From an uncultured beta proteobacterium (GTDB lineage: Bacteria; Pseudomonadota; Gammaproteobacteria; Burkholderiales; Burkholderiaceae_C): a stretch of DNA of 64,000 nucleotides. Of the stretch, positions 57,272 to 64,000 are shown piece by piece. The notes beneath the pieces were generated by a model. The model had not been told where the DNA came from, ran no database searches, and saw only the letters and a list, made by a program, of their open reading frames with translations. Made by a program: the position numbers and the translations under genes. The stretch covers positions 1 to 64,000 of the forward strand of contig CAIMZI010000129.1 of NCBI GenBank assembly GCA_903845935.1, written 5' to 3'. Position 1 is the stretch's first letter, and every line of letters begins with the position of its first letter.

Positions 57272-57357
57272 GGCGGGAACCCTGAAATACCTCAGGTTTG
57301 TTTCCTTTTCACACCATGGACCCCAGGCGCGATGCGCACCAGCCACGCATTGACAAG

Positions 57358-57385
57358 CCAAGCTCCCGCGCATGCAGGAGCTTGG
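57358..57385 (-). terminator. Hairpin after the DUF349 gene
   Basis: Nine-bp perfect stem CCAAGCTCC / GGAGCTTGG with a 10-base loop, eight bases after the DUF349 stop on the minus strand. The following U-tract is poor, so it may be an mRNA-end stem rather than a true terminator. Confidence 0.5.
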
Positions 57386-57392
57386 GTGGCGC

Positions 57393-60101
57393 CTAGCGCT
57401 TGAGCAGAACCTTCAGCACATTTTGCAGGCGCCTTGCGTCCTGGGCATTGAAGGCAGCGGATAGAACCTGGGCCGCATCCTGGCCCCAGGTCTGTGCTGG
57501 TGCCGGATCGTTGCGGCGCGTCAACAACTGCAGCTGCAGCATACGCCTGGCGCTTAGGTGCTCGGCCGGTGTGGGAACCTCGGCGGCCATTTCAAGCCGC
57601 AACAGAGAGGTGACCGGATCGGCCCCCTTGGCGGCAGGCAAGGCGCCCGTCAGGGCTTGTTGCCAGATACTGCGGGTGGGCGCGGTGACCCGTGGCCCCA
57701 GTTCCTGCCCGGAAGGCAGCAGCGCGGCATCGCGCTTTTCCCAGGCCGTGAGCAGGTGCGTCAGGGCTTCGCCATGGGCTTGTGCCGCCAGTTTATTGAG
57801 CACGAATTGTGCATGCTCCAAGGCCTCGCGCTGTGCACGAAAGGCAGCATCGCCCAGACGTGGAGCCTCTTGCCAGGCGGCGCTGCGCGCGGGGCGGTCA
57901 TCGCCACGGCCGCCGAAGTCCGGCTTGCCATCGCGGCCATCACGCCCGCCACGTGGTGCTTCCTTGCGCTCGTTCCATTTGCCGCCACGGGCCGGCAGTG
58001 CCGGTGCTTCCTTCTTCATGCCGGGGCGGTCATCACCGCGCATGGCAATGACGGGCTTGGGTTTGGGTGCTACAGGCACGGGGACCGGTGCGGGCTCGGC
58101 AGCCACGGGCGTGACGCCCTCCTCTACAGGAACATCCGCAGTTGGCGCTTCCATGGAAGCCTCGCCAGCTTCTGCGGGCAATGCTTCGCTGGCGGTGGCT
58201 GCCTTGGCAGCATCTTCTTGCACGCCGGCTTGCTTGACCTCGGCCTGAGCCTGGGCCTGGCCGCTAAGCGCTGCATCCAGCGCAGACATTGCTGCGCGTA
58301 TGGCCTGGGCATCACCCGAGGCATTGGCGCCCTCGAGAGCCTTGGCAGCATCCAGAACCGAGCGGTCGCGCGCGTTCAGCGTCGTCTGGGCCTTTTCACG
58401 TTCCTCGGTCTTGCGATTGAAGGCGTCATCGATGGGCTTGCGGAAGGCATCCCACAGCTTTTGTTCTTGGCGCCGGTCCATGGGCACGGTGTGCGCCTCG
58501 GCCTGCCAGCGTTGTTGCAGCGCCTTCACGGCGTCCACTCGCAGCAGGGGTGCAGCACCCAGCAGCTTGGCCTCTTCCACCATGGCCTGACGGGCCAGCA
58601 GACTTTGGGCCTGCAGCGCCTCCAGGGGTGCTGCGGCATTGGAAATGGCTTGCTTCCACAGCGGCTGCAGCTCGGCAAACATTTTTTCACCGACATGGCC
58701 ACCATCGCGCCAGCGGTCGCCAAACTGGTGCAGGATGCGGCTAAAGCCCTTCCAGTCATCGTCCAGCGCGCTGCGGTTGTCAGCAGCCCAGGCATTGATC
58801 TCCTCAATCAGCGCCAGACGCTGGGCCTTGTGCTCGGCAGCCTCGGTCTTGACCTTTTCAAGCCAGGCCTCAACCACCTTGTGGGCTTCATTGCAGGCCT
58901 CGTCAAAACGCTTCCACAGGCCATGGTTGGGCACACCGCCCTGGTCGGTCTGCTTCCATTGCTCGCGCAGTGTGCGCAGGTTCTCCTGCATCTTGCGTCC
59001 GCCAATGGCCTGGCCTTCCGGGCGCTTGAGCAAGCCCTCGGCCTTGACCACCAGCTCTTCACGCAGCTGATCGGCACGCCAGCGCTGCCAGCCTTCCAAC
59101 TCACCGGCCGCAGCCAAAGCGGCATGGACCTGATTTTCCAAGGTCGAATCAATCAATTTACCAAATTCTTTCAAGGCCTGGCGCAATGCCGCTGCGGCAC
59201 CGGCACTGGCCTTTCCATGGCCTTCGCCGACTTCGGCTTCCAGCTTGGTCAGTGCCTCTTTGACAGCGGCAGTCGCACTGGCGCGCACTTCGGGGTCGAC
59301 CTGGTGCTTGGCCGGGCGGGACGCGGCTTCCACTGGCACACCGCGCGCAATCCGCAATTCATCGGCCCAGACCGGAACCGGTGGCAATGCGGCACCGGTA
59401 TCGCTGGAGGCAAGCAGTGCTTGCGCCACGGCGGCTTGAAAGGCCTCCCACACCACCAGCAACTGGGCACGCGAGGCGTCCAGCAGCGGTGGGAATTTCA
59501 GATCCACGCTGGCCCAACCCGGATTGGAAACCAAGGCCGTGGCCTGTTCCTGCCAATGGCCCACGTCGGCGTGCAGGCTTTCCAGCGCCTGTTCAGCATC
59601 TTTCCAGGGCTTGGTGGAGAGCACTTCAATGCGTTGCGCCAGCAGCACGGCGGCTTCACGCTGCACCTGTGTCTGGTGCTGCAGGTCTTCAATGCTGCGC
59701 ACCCGCTCCGCCAGTTCCTGCTTCAAGGTTGCCAGCGGCTCCTTGCTCAGCGGCGCACCGGCCTTCGCGGCGTCGCGTTGCCAGGCCAGTGCATCGGCAA
59801 TATTGAGCTTGGTCACAGCCAGCAGTGCCTGTGCCTTGGCGGCCCACTCGGCGGCCAAGGTTTCCTGCCCCTTGGAGCGACGAATCTCATCCAACTTCTC
59901 ACGCACCAGTTTGGCGGCGCCCTTGTCTTTGACACTGAGCTCCTTGAATACCTCGGCCAGTTGGTCGGATGTGGGCTTTCCGGCGAGCCAGTCGCGGACC
60001 CGTGCCGCCCGCTCACCTGCTGTAGGCGCAGAAAAAGCACCCTTGGTCATTGCGTCCAATTGGGAGATGTCGATGTGTTTTGCTGAATGAGATGACGTCA
60101 C
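57393..60101 (-). CDS. Large DUF349 protein
   Basis: A GTG start at 60101 (TSSHSAKHIDISQLDA follows) gives 902 residues; ATG 60050 is an alternative start (885 residues), and the frame stays open to 60275. The protein is helical, with several tryptophan-containing DUF349 repeats (about 430-620; LREQWKQTDQGG, GDRWRDGGHVG, LQQRWQAEAHTVP). An A/E/P-rich low-complexity stretch (about 650-740) and a G/R/D-rich segment (GGRDGRDGKPDFGGRGDD) precede a short C-terminal helical part. DUF349 proteins have no established biochemical function; the basic Gly-rich part suggests nucleic-acid contact (inference). It is transcribed alone. Confidence 0.85.
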   Translation of the reverse strand: MTSSHSAKHIDISQLDAMTKGAFSAPTAGERAARVRDWLAGKPTSDQLAEVFKELSVKDKGAAKLVREKLDEIRRSKGQETLAAEWAAKAQALLAVTKLNIADALAWQRDAAKAGAPLSKEPLATLKQELAERVRSIEDLQHQTQVQREAAVLLAQRIEVLSTKPWKDAEQALESLHADVGHWQEQATALVSNPGWASVDLKFPPLLDASRAQLLVVWEAFQAAVAQALLASSDTGAALPPVPVWADELRIARGVPVEAASRPAKHQVDPEVRASATAAVKEALTKLEAEVGEGHGKASAGAAAALRQALKEFGKLIDSTLENQVHAALAAAGELEGWQRWRADQLREELVVKAEGLLKRPEGQAIGGRKMQENLRTLREQWKQTDQGGVPNHGLWKRFDEACNEAHKVVEAWLEKVKTEAAEHKAQRLALIEEINAWAADNRSALDDDWKGFSRILHQFGDRWRDGGHVGEKMFAELQPLWKQAISNAAAPLEALQAQSLLARQAMVEEAKLLGAAPLLRVDAVKALQQRWQAEAHTVPMDRRQEQKLWDAFRKPIDDAFNRKTEEREKAQTTLNARDRSVLDAAKALEGANASGDAQAIRAAMSALDAALSGQAQAQAEVKQAGVQEDAAKAATASEALPAEAGEASMEAPTADVPVEEGVTPVAAEPAPVPVPVAPKPKPVIAMRGDDRPGMKKEAPALPARGGKWNERKEAPRGGRDGRDGKPDFGGRGDDRPARSAAWQEAPRLGDAAFRAQREALEHAQFVLNKLAAQAHGEALTHLLTAWEKRDAALLPSGQELGPRVTAPTRSIWQQALTGALPAAKGADPVTSLLRLEMAAEVPTPAEHLSARRMLQLQLLTRRNDPAPAQTWGQDAAQVLSAAFNAQDARRLQNVLKVLLKR

Positions 60102-60201
60102 AGTAGGCTCGAGTCGGGGTAAGAGGGTAAGACAGCCTGCTATTTTCGCCGCTAATTGAGGACAAACATTGATTTTCGCGGCAGGACTACAACTAAGGCG
60201 C

Positions 60202-60243
60202 AAAAGAAAGCCCGGATTCCAGCATTTCTGAGGAAATCCGGGC
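60202..60243 (-). terminator. Terminator-like hairpin with no upstream gene on its strand
   Basis: On the minus strand GCCCGGATTTCC and GGAATCCGGGC form a stem with one unpaired base, followed by TTTCTTTT. There is no minus-strand gene between here and 60800, so it would end either a noncoding transcript or stray transcription. Confidence 0.65.
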
Positions 60244-60540
60244 CCGATGGCGGACCAAATGTCCCATGCCACCATTTTTCGCTACCTCAAGAGATTGACA
60301 TCCTGAAGCAGACCAGAGGCAAGTGATTGCCTCAAGCTATGTCGGGGCCGCTTTATCACGTATCCATAACATACGGACTGGCTACTGCCGACAACACCCG
60401 TGTGCACGAGTGAGGAAAGTCTAGACAGAGCGACGCACGGTTTCAAGTTGCTGTTTTTATGGGAATCCTGCGCATGATTGGGAAATTTCACCGGCTCCGC
60501 TACCCGAACCTGTGCTAGCAACAGACAGGATTTTTGTGCC
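60244..60540. other. Gene-free region with several strong hairpins; possible structured RNA
   Basis: The 698 bases between the DUF349 start (60101) and the transglycosylase (60800) hold no convincing gene. This part has GAGGCAA-GTGA-TTGCCTC (60316-60333, a GNRA-type tetraloop stem), CGTAT-CCATAAC-ATACG enclosed by GTCGG/CCGAC, and CCTGT/ACAGG followed by ATTTTT (60509-60535, a weak plus-strand terminator). TTGACA at 60295-60300 has no good -10. No known RNA family is recognised. Confidence 0.35.
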
Positions 60541-60554
60541 AGAAATCCAACAAA

Positions 60555-60609
60555 ATTATATCAAATGCATTTGATATGGTTGACTAGTTATATTGCATCC
60601 CCCTAAAAT
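60555..60609. promoter_or_regulatory. Perfect 20-bp palindrome between opposed promoter elements
   Basis: ATATCAAATG-CATTTGATAT (60558-60577) is a perfect palindrome. Two bases later on the plus strand is TTGACT (60580-60585), 18 bases, TAAAAT (60604-60609), which would drive the transglycosylase with a leader of about 185 bases. On the minus strand TATAAT (60560-60555) overlaps the palindrome edge and could start a transcript toward the terminator at 60202. The palindrome is therefore a likely operator. Confidence 0.5.
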
Positions 60610-60799
60610 CCGCGAATCCCTGACACGACTAGGGATTAACCCGCATCCGCTGCCGAACCCGGCATATTCAAATCGCTGCACATGTCTGGAAGACGCCGCA
60701 GGATATTGATAGCGTACCAACTCAAACGTGGTACCCACCTGAGCACCAGTGATTCTGCTGGAACGAAAGGAATGGGCTCCCGCCTAAGAAGGAAGAGCT

Positions 60800-61609
60800 A
60801 TGACAACGACCGAGAAATTCAGCCGTGGGCTTCGCGTATTCGTAAGCGACATTGCCCAAGGATTTTTTGAAATTACCCACAATGGTTTTGCCCTGCTGGG
60901 CTTGGCCGTGATGTTTGCCACGATTACCCTGGCAGCACGCCCGGAACTTCGCGACGCAGGCGAAGCCCAATTGATCACCTGGCTGCAGGACCGCCAAACC
61001 GCTATTAACGGCTTTGTAAGCAACACCGACGCGGTGGAGCGCGCTACGGCTGCCGACCCCAAGAGCTTGCCCAAACAGCAAGCAGCCGTGACCTATTGGC
61101 TGAGCAAGAAATACAACATTGCGCCGGAGCCACTGAGCGCACTGGTGGCCGAGGCTTATGAATCCGGCGCCAGAGCCAAACTGGACCCGACGCTGATTCT
61201 GGCCATCATGGCCGTGGAGTCGGGCTTCAACCCCTTTGCCCAAAGCACGATGGGCGCGCAGGGTCTGATGCAGGTGATGACCAAGGTTCACAGCGAAAAA
61301 TACGAATTCTTCGGCGGTAAATTGGCGGCCTTTGATCCACTGACCAATCTACGCGTCGGCGTCAAGGTGTTGCAGGAATGCATTGCCCGCGCCGGTTCGC
61401 TGGAAGGGGGACTCAAGTTTTATGTCGGTGCCGGCAATATGGAAGACGACGGTGGCTATGCCGGCAGAGTTCTAGCCGAACACGACCGCCTGAAACAGGT
61501 CGCAGCCGGACGCTTGGTACCGACCTTGGTGCCGCAATCCGTGCCCGTCAAGGCAGCCCAAAATGTGAAGCCAGCCATCGAAGTCGTTGCCAGCCTGAGC
61601 AACTCCTGA
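60800..61609 (+). CDS. Lytic transglycosylase (SLT domain), membrane-anchored
   Basis: The 269 residues begin with a cytosolic stretch and one membrane segment (about 29-46). The SLT domain at about 100-235 has the catalytic glutamate in AVESGFNPFAQS, then TMGAQGLMQVMTKVH and GGLKFYVGAGN. It cleaves peptidoglycan glycan strands to 1,6-anhydro products in the periplasm. The ribosome-binding site is AGGAAGAG before ATG 60800. The gene lies downstream of the palindrome-linked promoter and is followed by the ZTP riboswitch. Confidence 0.9.
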   Translation: MTTTEKFSRGLRVFVSDIAQGFFEITHNGFALLGLAVMFATITLAARPELRDAGEAQLITWLQDRQTAINGFVSNTDAVERATAADPKSLPKQQAAVTYWLSKKYNIAPEPLSALVAEAYESGARAKLDPTLILAIMAVESGFNPFAQSTMGAQGLMQVMTKVHSEKYEFFGGKLAAFDPLTNLRVGVKVLQECIARAGSLEGGLKFYVGAGNMEDDGGYAGRVLAEHDRLKQVAAGRLVPTLVPQSVPVKAAQNVKPAIEVVASLSNS

Positions 61610-61629
61610 AGGCTGTCAGTTAAACTCCA

Positions 61630-61771
61630 AGCGCACGCGACTGGCGATAGGCCCCGGACCATACCGGGGTTGATGTGGGACACCACAGGGGAGCGTTGCC
61701 GCACGATTTAATTTAGTCGCTGCGATCAGCCGTTCGCCTGGGCAGCCCTGTGTTCCCTCACCCTTCACAGG
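61630..61771 (+). promoter_or_regulatory. ZMP/ZTP riboswitch (pfl motif) ahead of glyA
   Basis: The leader of glyA has the conserved parts of the ZTP aptamer: CGCGACTGGCGATAGG, a variable stem (CCCCGG / CCGGGG), GTGGGACACCACAGGGGAGCG, and the distal CCGTTCGCCTGGGCAG. A stem CCTGTG / CACAGG (61747-61771) follows, ending 12 bases before the AAGGA ribosome-binding site, and probably belongs to the expression platform. ZTP signals low 10-formyltetrahydrofolate, and glyA is a known target class. Confidence 0.88.
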
Positions 61772-61793
61772 CCCAATGTCTTTAAGGACTGCC

Positions 61794-63038
61794 ATGTACG
61801 ACCGTAACATCCTCGTTGAACAAACCGATCCCGAACTGTGGAAGGCCATCCTGGCCGAAAACGCACGCCAGGAACACCACATCGAGCTGATCGCCAGCGA
61901 AAACTACGCCTCACCCGCTGTCATGGCGGCTCAAGGCAGTCAGCTGACCAACAAGTATGCCGAAGGCTACCCCGGCCGCCGCTACTACGGTGGCTGCGAA
62001 TTTGTCGACGTGGCCGAGCAATTGGCCATCGACCGCGTCAAGCAGTTGTTTGGTGCCGAGGCCGCCAACGTGCAAGCGCATTGCGGTGCCTCTGCCAATG
62101 AGGCCGTGTTTCTGGCCTTCTTGAAGCCTGGTGACACCATCATGGGCATGAGCCTGGCCGAAGGTGGTCATCTGACCCACGGCATGCACCTCAATATGAG
62201 CGGCAAGTGGTTCAATGTGGTGAGCTACGGCCTGGATGCCAACGAAGCCATTGACTACGATGCCATGGAGCGTCGTGCCCACGAAACCAAACCCAAGCTG
62301 ATCATTGCCGGTGCTTCCGCCTACAGCCTGCACATCGACTTCGAGCGCTTTGCCAAGGTGGCCAAGGACGTGGGCGCGATCTTCATGGTGGACATGGCGC
62401 ATTACGCTGGCCTGATTGCCGCAGGCGTCTACCCCAACCCGGTGCCGCACGCAGACGTCGTCACCTCCACCACCCACAAGAGCCTGCGCGGCCCGCGCGG
62501 TGGCATCATCCTGATGAAGGCCGAATTTGAGAAGGCCATCAACAGCGCGATATTCCCCGGCTTGCAAGGCGGCCCACTGATGCATGTGATTGCCGCCAAA
62601 GCTGTGGCCTTCAAGGAAGCGCTGGAGCCCGGCTTCAAGGTCTACCAACAACAGGTCATCACCAACGCGCAGATCGTGGCCGACACCCTGACCCAGCGCG
62701 GCCTGCGCATTGTCAGCGGCGGCACCCAAAGCCATGTGATGCTGGTGGACCTGCGCTCCAAGGGCATTACCGGCAAGGAAGCCGAAGCAGTGCTGGGCAG
62801 CGCCCACATGACCATCAACAAGAACGCCATCCCCAACGACCCGGAAAAGCCCATGGTCACCAGCGGCGTGCGCATCGGCACACCGGCCATGACCACGCGC
62901 GGCTTCAAGGACGAGGAAGCACGATTGACCGCCAACCTGGTTGCCGATGTACTAGACAACCCGCGCGACGCGGCCAATATCGAGGCGGTGCGCGCCAAGG
63001 TCCATGCGCTGACCTCGCGTTTCCCGGTCTACAAGTAA
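61794..63038 (+). CDS. glyA: Serine hydroxymethyltransferase
   Basis: GlyA converts serine and tetrahydrofolate to glycine and 5,10-methylene-THF. The ATG at 61794 ([16 protein letters not shown]) has AAGGA six bases upstream and gives 414 residues. PLP-enzyme motifs are complete: [36 protein letters not shown], and the lysine that binds PLP in [15 protein letters not shown]. It is placed under a ZTP riboswitch and followed by nrdR after 15 bases. Confidence 0.97.
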   Translation: MYDRNILVEQTDPELWKAILAENARQEHHIELIASENYASPAVMAAQGSQLTNKYAEGYPGRRYYGGCEFVDVAEQLAIDRVKQLFGAEAANVQAHCGASANEAVFLAFLKPGDTIMGMSLAEGGHLTHGMHLNMSGKWFNVVSYGLDANEAIDYDAMERRAHETKPKLIIAGASAYSLHIDFERFAKVAKDVGAIFMVDMAHYAGLIAAGVYPNPVPHADVVTSTTHKSLRGPRGGIILMKAEFEKAINSAIFPGLQGGPLMHVIAAKAVAFKEALEPGFKVYQQQVITNAQIVADTLTQRGLRIVSGGTQSHVMLVDLRSKGITGKEAEAVLGSAHMTINKNAIPNDPEKPMVTSGVRIGTPAMTTRGFKDEEARLTANLVADVLDNPRDAANIEAVRAKVHALTSRFPVYK

Positions 63039-63053
63039 AACTGCTCAGGTCCT

Positions 63054-63503
63054 ATGAAGTGCCCGTTCTGCAGCCACCAGGACACCCAGGTCGTCGAGAC
63101 CCGGATGTCCGAGGACGGGGACTTCATCCGCAGGCGCCGCCGTTGCGGCTCCTGCGAAAAGCGCTTCACCACCTATGAGCGCCCGGACGTCAACTTTCCT
63201 ACCATCGTCAAAAAAGACGGCAGGCGCATCGAGTTCGAACGCGCCAAGTTGATCGCCTCCATGAAACTGGCCCTGCGCAAACGCCCGGTCAGCACCGAAC
63301 AGGTGGACGGTGCCATTGAGCGCATCGAAGAAAAGCTGCTCAATCTTGGTTTGCGCGAGGTGCAATCTACCCGCATCGGTGAACTGGTGATGCGCGAACT
63401 CAAAAAACTGGACAAGGTGGCCTATGTGCGCTTTGCCAGCGTGTACCGCAATTTTGAAGACATTGACGAGTTCAGGACGCTGGTAGATGAGGTGAACCGC
63501 TAA
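63054..63503 (+). CDS. nrdR: Transcriptional repressor NrdR
   Basis: NrdR represses ribonucleotide reductase genes according to the ATP/dATP state. The 149 residues have the N-terminal zinc ribbon (CPFC and CGSC pairs within the first 35 residues, KRFTTYER after it) and an ATP-cone domain (about 49-139; [15 protein letters not shown], then [20 protein letters not shown]). glyA-nrdR adjacency is common in proteobacteria. Confidence 0.97.
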   Translation: MKCPFCSHQDTQVVETRMSEDGDFIRRRRRCGSCEKRFTTYERPDVNFPTIVKKDGRRIEFERAKLIASMKLALRKRPVSTEQVDGAIERIEEKLLNLGLREVQSTRIGELVMRELKKLDKVAYVRFASVYRNFEDIDEFRTLVDEVNR

Positions 63504-63505
63504 GC

Positions 63506-64000
63506 CTATGGGCATGCGTCCAGACTGACCTTGGCCACTCTGACTGAGCCTGGCTTGCTGATGAAAATTTGCATGGCCTGCGTGGCGGTATCCGAGTGTG
63601 TGCACAGGGTGAATGTGCCCGATTGAAAAGCACCGGATAGCAGATTGGCGCGGCCATCGGGCGTGTAGGACACATACCTGGCGATGTTGGTGTTGCCGGA
63701 AAACCGGATCGTGTCCGCCAGCGCCGACTGCTGCAACAAAATCGTTTCTTGGCTGTCTACCTGCGCGTTGTCATTGGCATCGTGAAACACAATCCAGCCT
63801 TGCTCCCAGCCACCCATAGAGACACATTGCTTACCGTCGGTGGATTTGCACAAGACCACCCTCGCGTTGCGTTTGATGGCCTCACTCCGGGCGAAATGCA
63901 GATGAGCCACCATCAGTTCACTTACCGCCTTCAGCCGCATGCTGGCGATCAAGGAATGAAACGAGGGTGCGGACATTGACAACACAATCGCTGCAATCGC
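63506..64000 (-). CDS. GspH/FimT-family pseudopilin (cut by right edge)
   Basis: The frame is open to the right edge, so the prepilin leader is missing. The last visible bases encode AIAAIVLSMSAPSFHSLIASMRLKA, the hydrophobic helix of a type IV pilin-like protein (given here in one short piece up to SAPSF, then SLIAS). After it come VAHLHFARSEAIKRN and GWIVFHDANDNAQVD, typical of minor pseudopilins GspH/FimU/FimT. It should be part of a type IV pilus or type II secretion pseudopilus. It converges with nrdR, two bases apart. Confidence 0.85.
   Translation of the reverse strand, partial: AIAAIVLSMSAPSFHSLIASMRLKAVSELMVAHLHFARSEAIKRNARVVLCKSTDGKQCVSMGGWEQGWIVFHDANDNAQVDSQETILLQQSALADTIRFSGNTNIARYVSYTPDGRANLLSGAFQSGTFTLCTHSDTATQAMQIFISKPGSVRVAKVSLDACP

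Noticed and set aside
57280-57315. Hairpin CCTGA/TCAGG followed by T-rich bases
   Set aside because: The stem is only five pairs, and no plus-strand gene precedes it.
57558-60086. 842-codon plus-strand open frame
   Set aside because: It is antisense to the DUF349 gene, with a composition of G/L/Q/H-rich repeats and no family features; high-GC codon use keeps the opposite strand open.
60410-60425. GAGGAAAGTC, similar to the conserved core of RNase P RNA
   Set aside because: The following bases do not match the CCGGGCTCC continuation, and no other RNase P elements are found within 400 bases.
60282-60521. 79-codon minus-strand frame in the gene-free block
   Set aside because: It has no good Shine-Dalgarno and random-like composition, and it overlaps strong hairpins.
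1-64000. CRISPR arrays, insertion sequences, rRNA operons
   Set aside because: No regularly spaced repeats, no transposase and no rRNA sequence were seen in the window.

Overview
The window is about 64 kb of GC-rich chromosome that reads as a betaproteobacterium of the Burkholderiales, most like the Comamonadaceae (Rhodoferax/Polaromonas type). This placement is inference from gene content: EarP next to an EF-P with Arg32, a phasin, a DUF3141 protein with a MaoC-Pta fusion and acetate kinase, and a ZTP riboswitch ahead of glyA. Nearly all of it is ordinary core chromosome, densely packed, with many 1-8 nt gene overlaps. No rRNA, CRISPR array, insertion sequence or complete prophage is visible.

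Layout. 1-850: the 5' part of a tyrosine-recombinase integrase runs off the left edge and sits just outside the 3' end of tRNA-His, so the left edge is probably the end of a genomic island. 0.9-7.8 kb: ppiD, tRNA-Val, hupB, pgsA-uvrC, then the EF-P rhamnosylation pair earP-efp. 7.8-9.4 kb: a decayed HDOD gene and a LOG-family protein. 9.4-18.2 kb: one long minus-strand operon (nitroreductase, a fused LivH-LivM permease, LivG, LivF, pncB, a hydroxyacid dehydrogenase, rmuC, an MFS transporter). 18.2-24.5 kb: phasin, a candidate small RNA, a patatin lipoprotein, clpS-clpA and icd. 24.5-31 kb: a DUF192 protein, then ackA, the MaoC-Pta fusion, an HDOD protein and the PhaC-like DUF3141 protein, with two FNR-like boxes. 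31-35.3 kb: a GspE/PilB-like ATPase with four tandem MshEN-type motifs, an S1/P1 nuclease, small genes and tRNA-Ser. 35.3-40.7 kb: lysC, tilS, accA, alkA-like and cysS. 40.9-45.2 kb: a TPR protein and an L,D-transpeptidase that share a C-terminal domain type, two cyclophilins and lpxH.

45.3-57.2 kb is the most coherent module. It holds a GAF-HD-GYP protein, LapG and LapD on the plus strand, and LapE, a small protein, a LuxR-type regulator, LapC and LapB on the minus strand. Together these are a c-di-GMP-controlled system that exports and retains a large surface adhesin; the adhesin gene itself is not in the window. An HD-motif protein of unknown function follows. The MshEN-bearing ATPase at 31-33.5 kb is a second probable c-di-GMP output.

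57.4-64 kb: a 902-residue DUF349 protein, a 0.7 kb gene-free stretch with hairpins and a perfect 20-bp palindrome, a lytic transglycosylase, a ZTP riboswitch with glyA, nrdR, and a GspH/FimT pseudopilin cut by the right edge.

Nothing here is clearly a wholly new system. The best leads are the quadruple MshEN array, the compact Lap locus with its own HD-GYP and pseudo-receiver regulator, the PhaC-like DUF3141 module with FNR-like sites, the permease fusion without a binding protein, and the structured intergenic regions at 19.1 and 60.2-60.8 kb.
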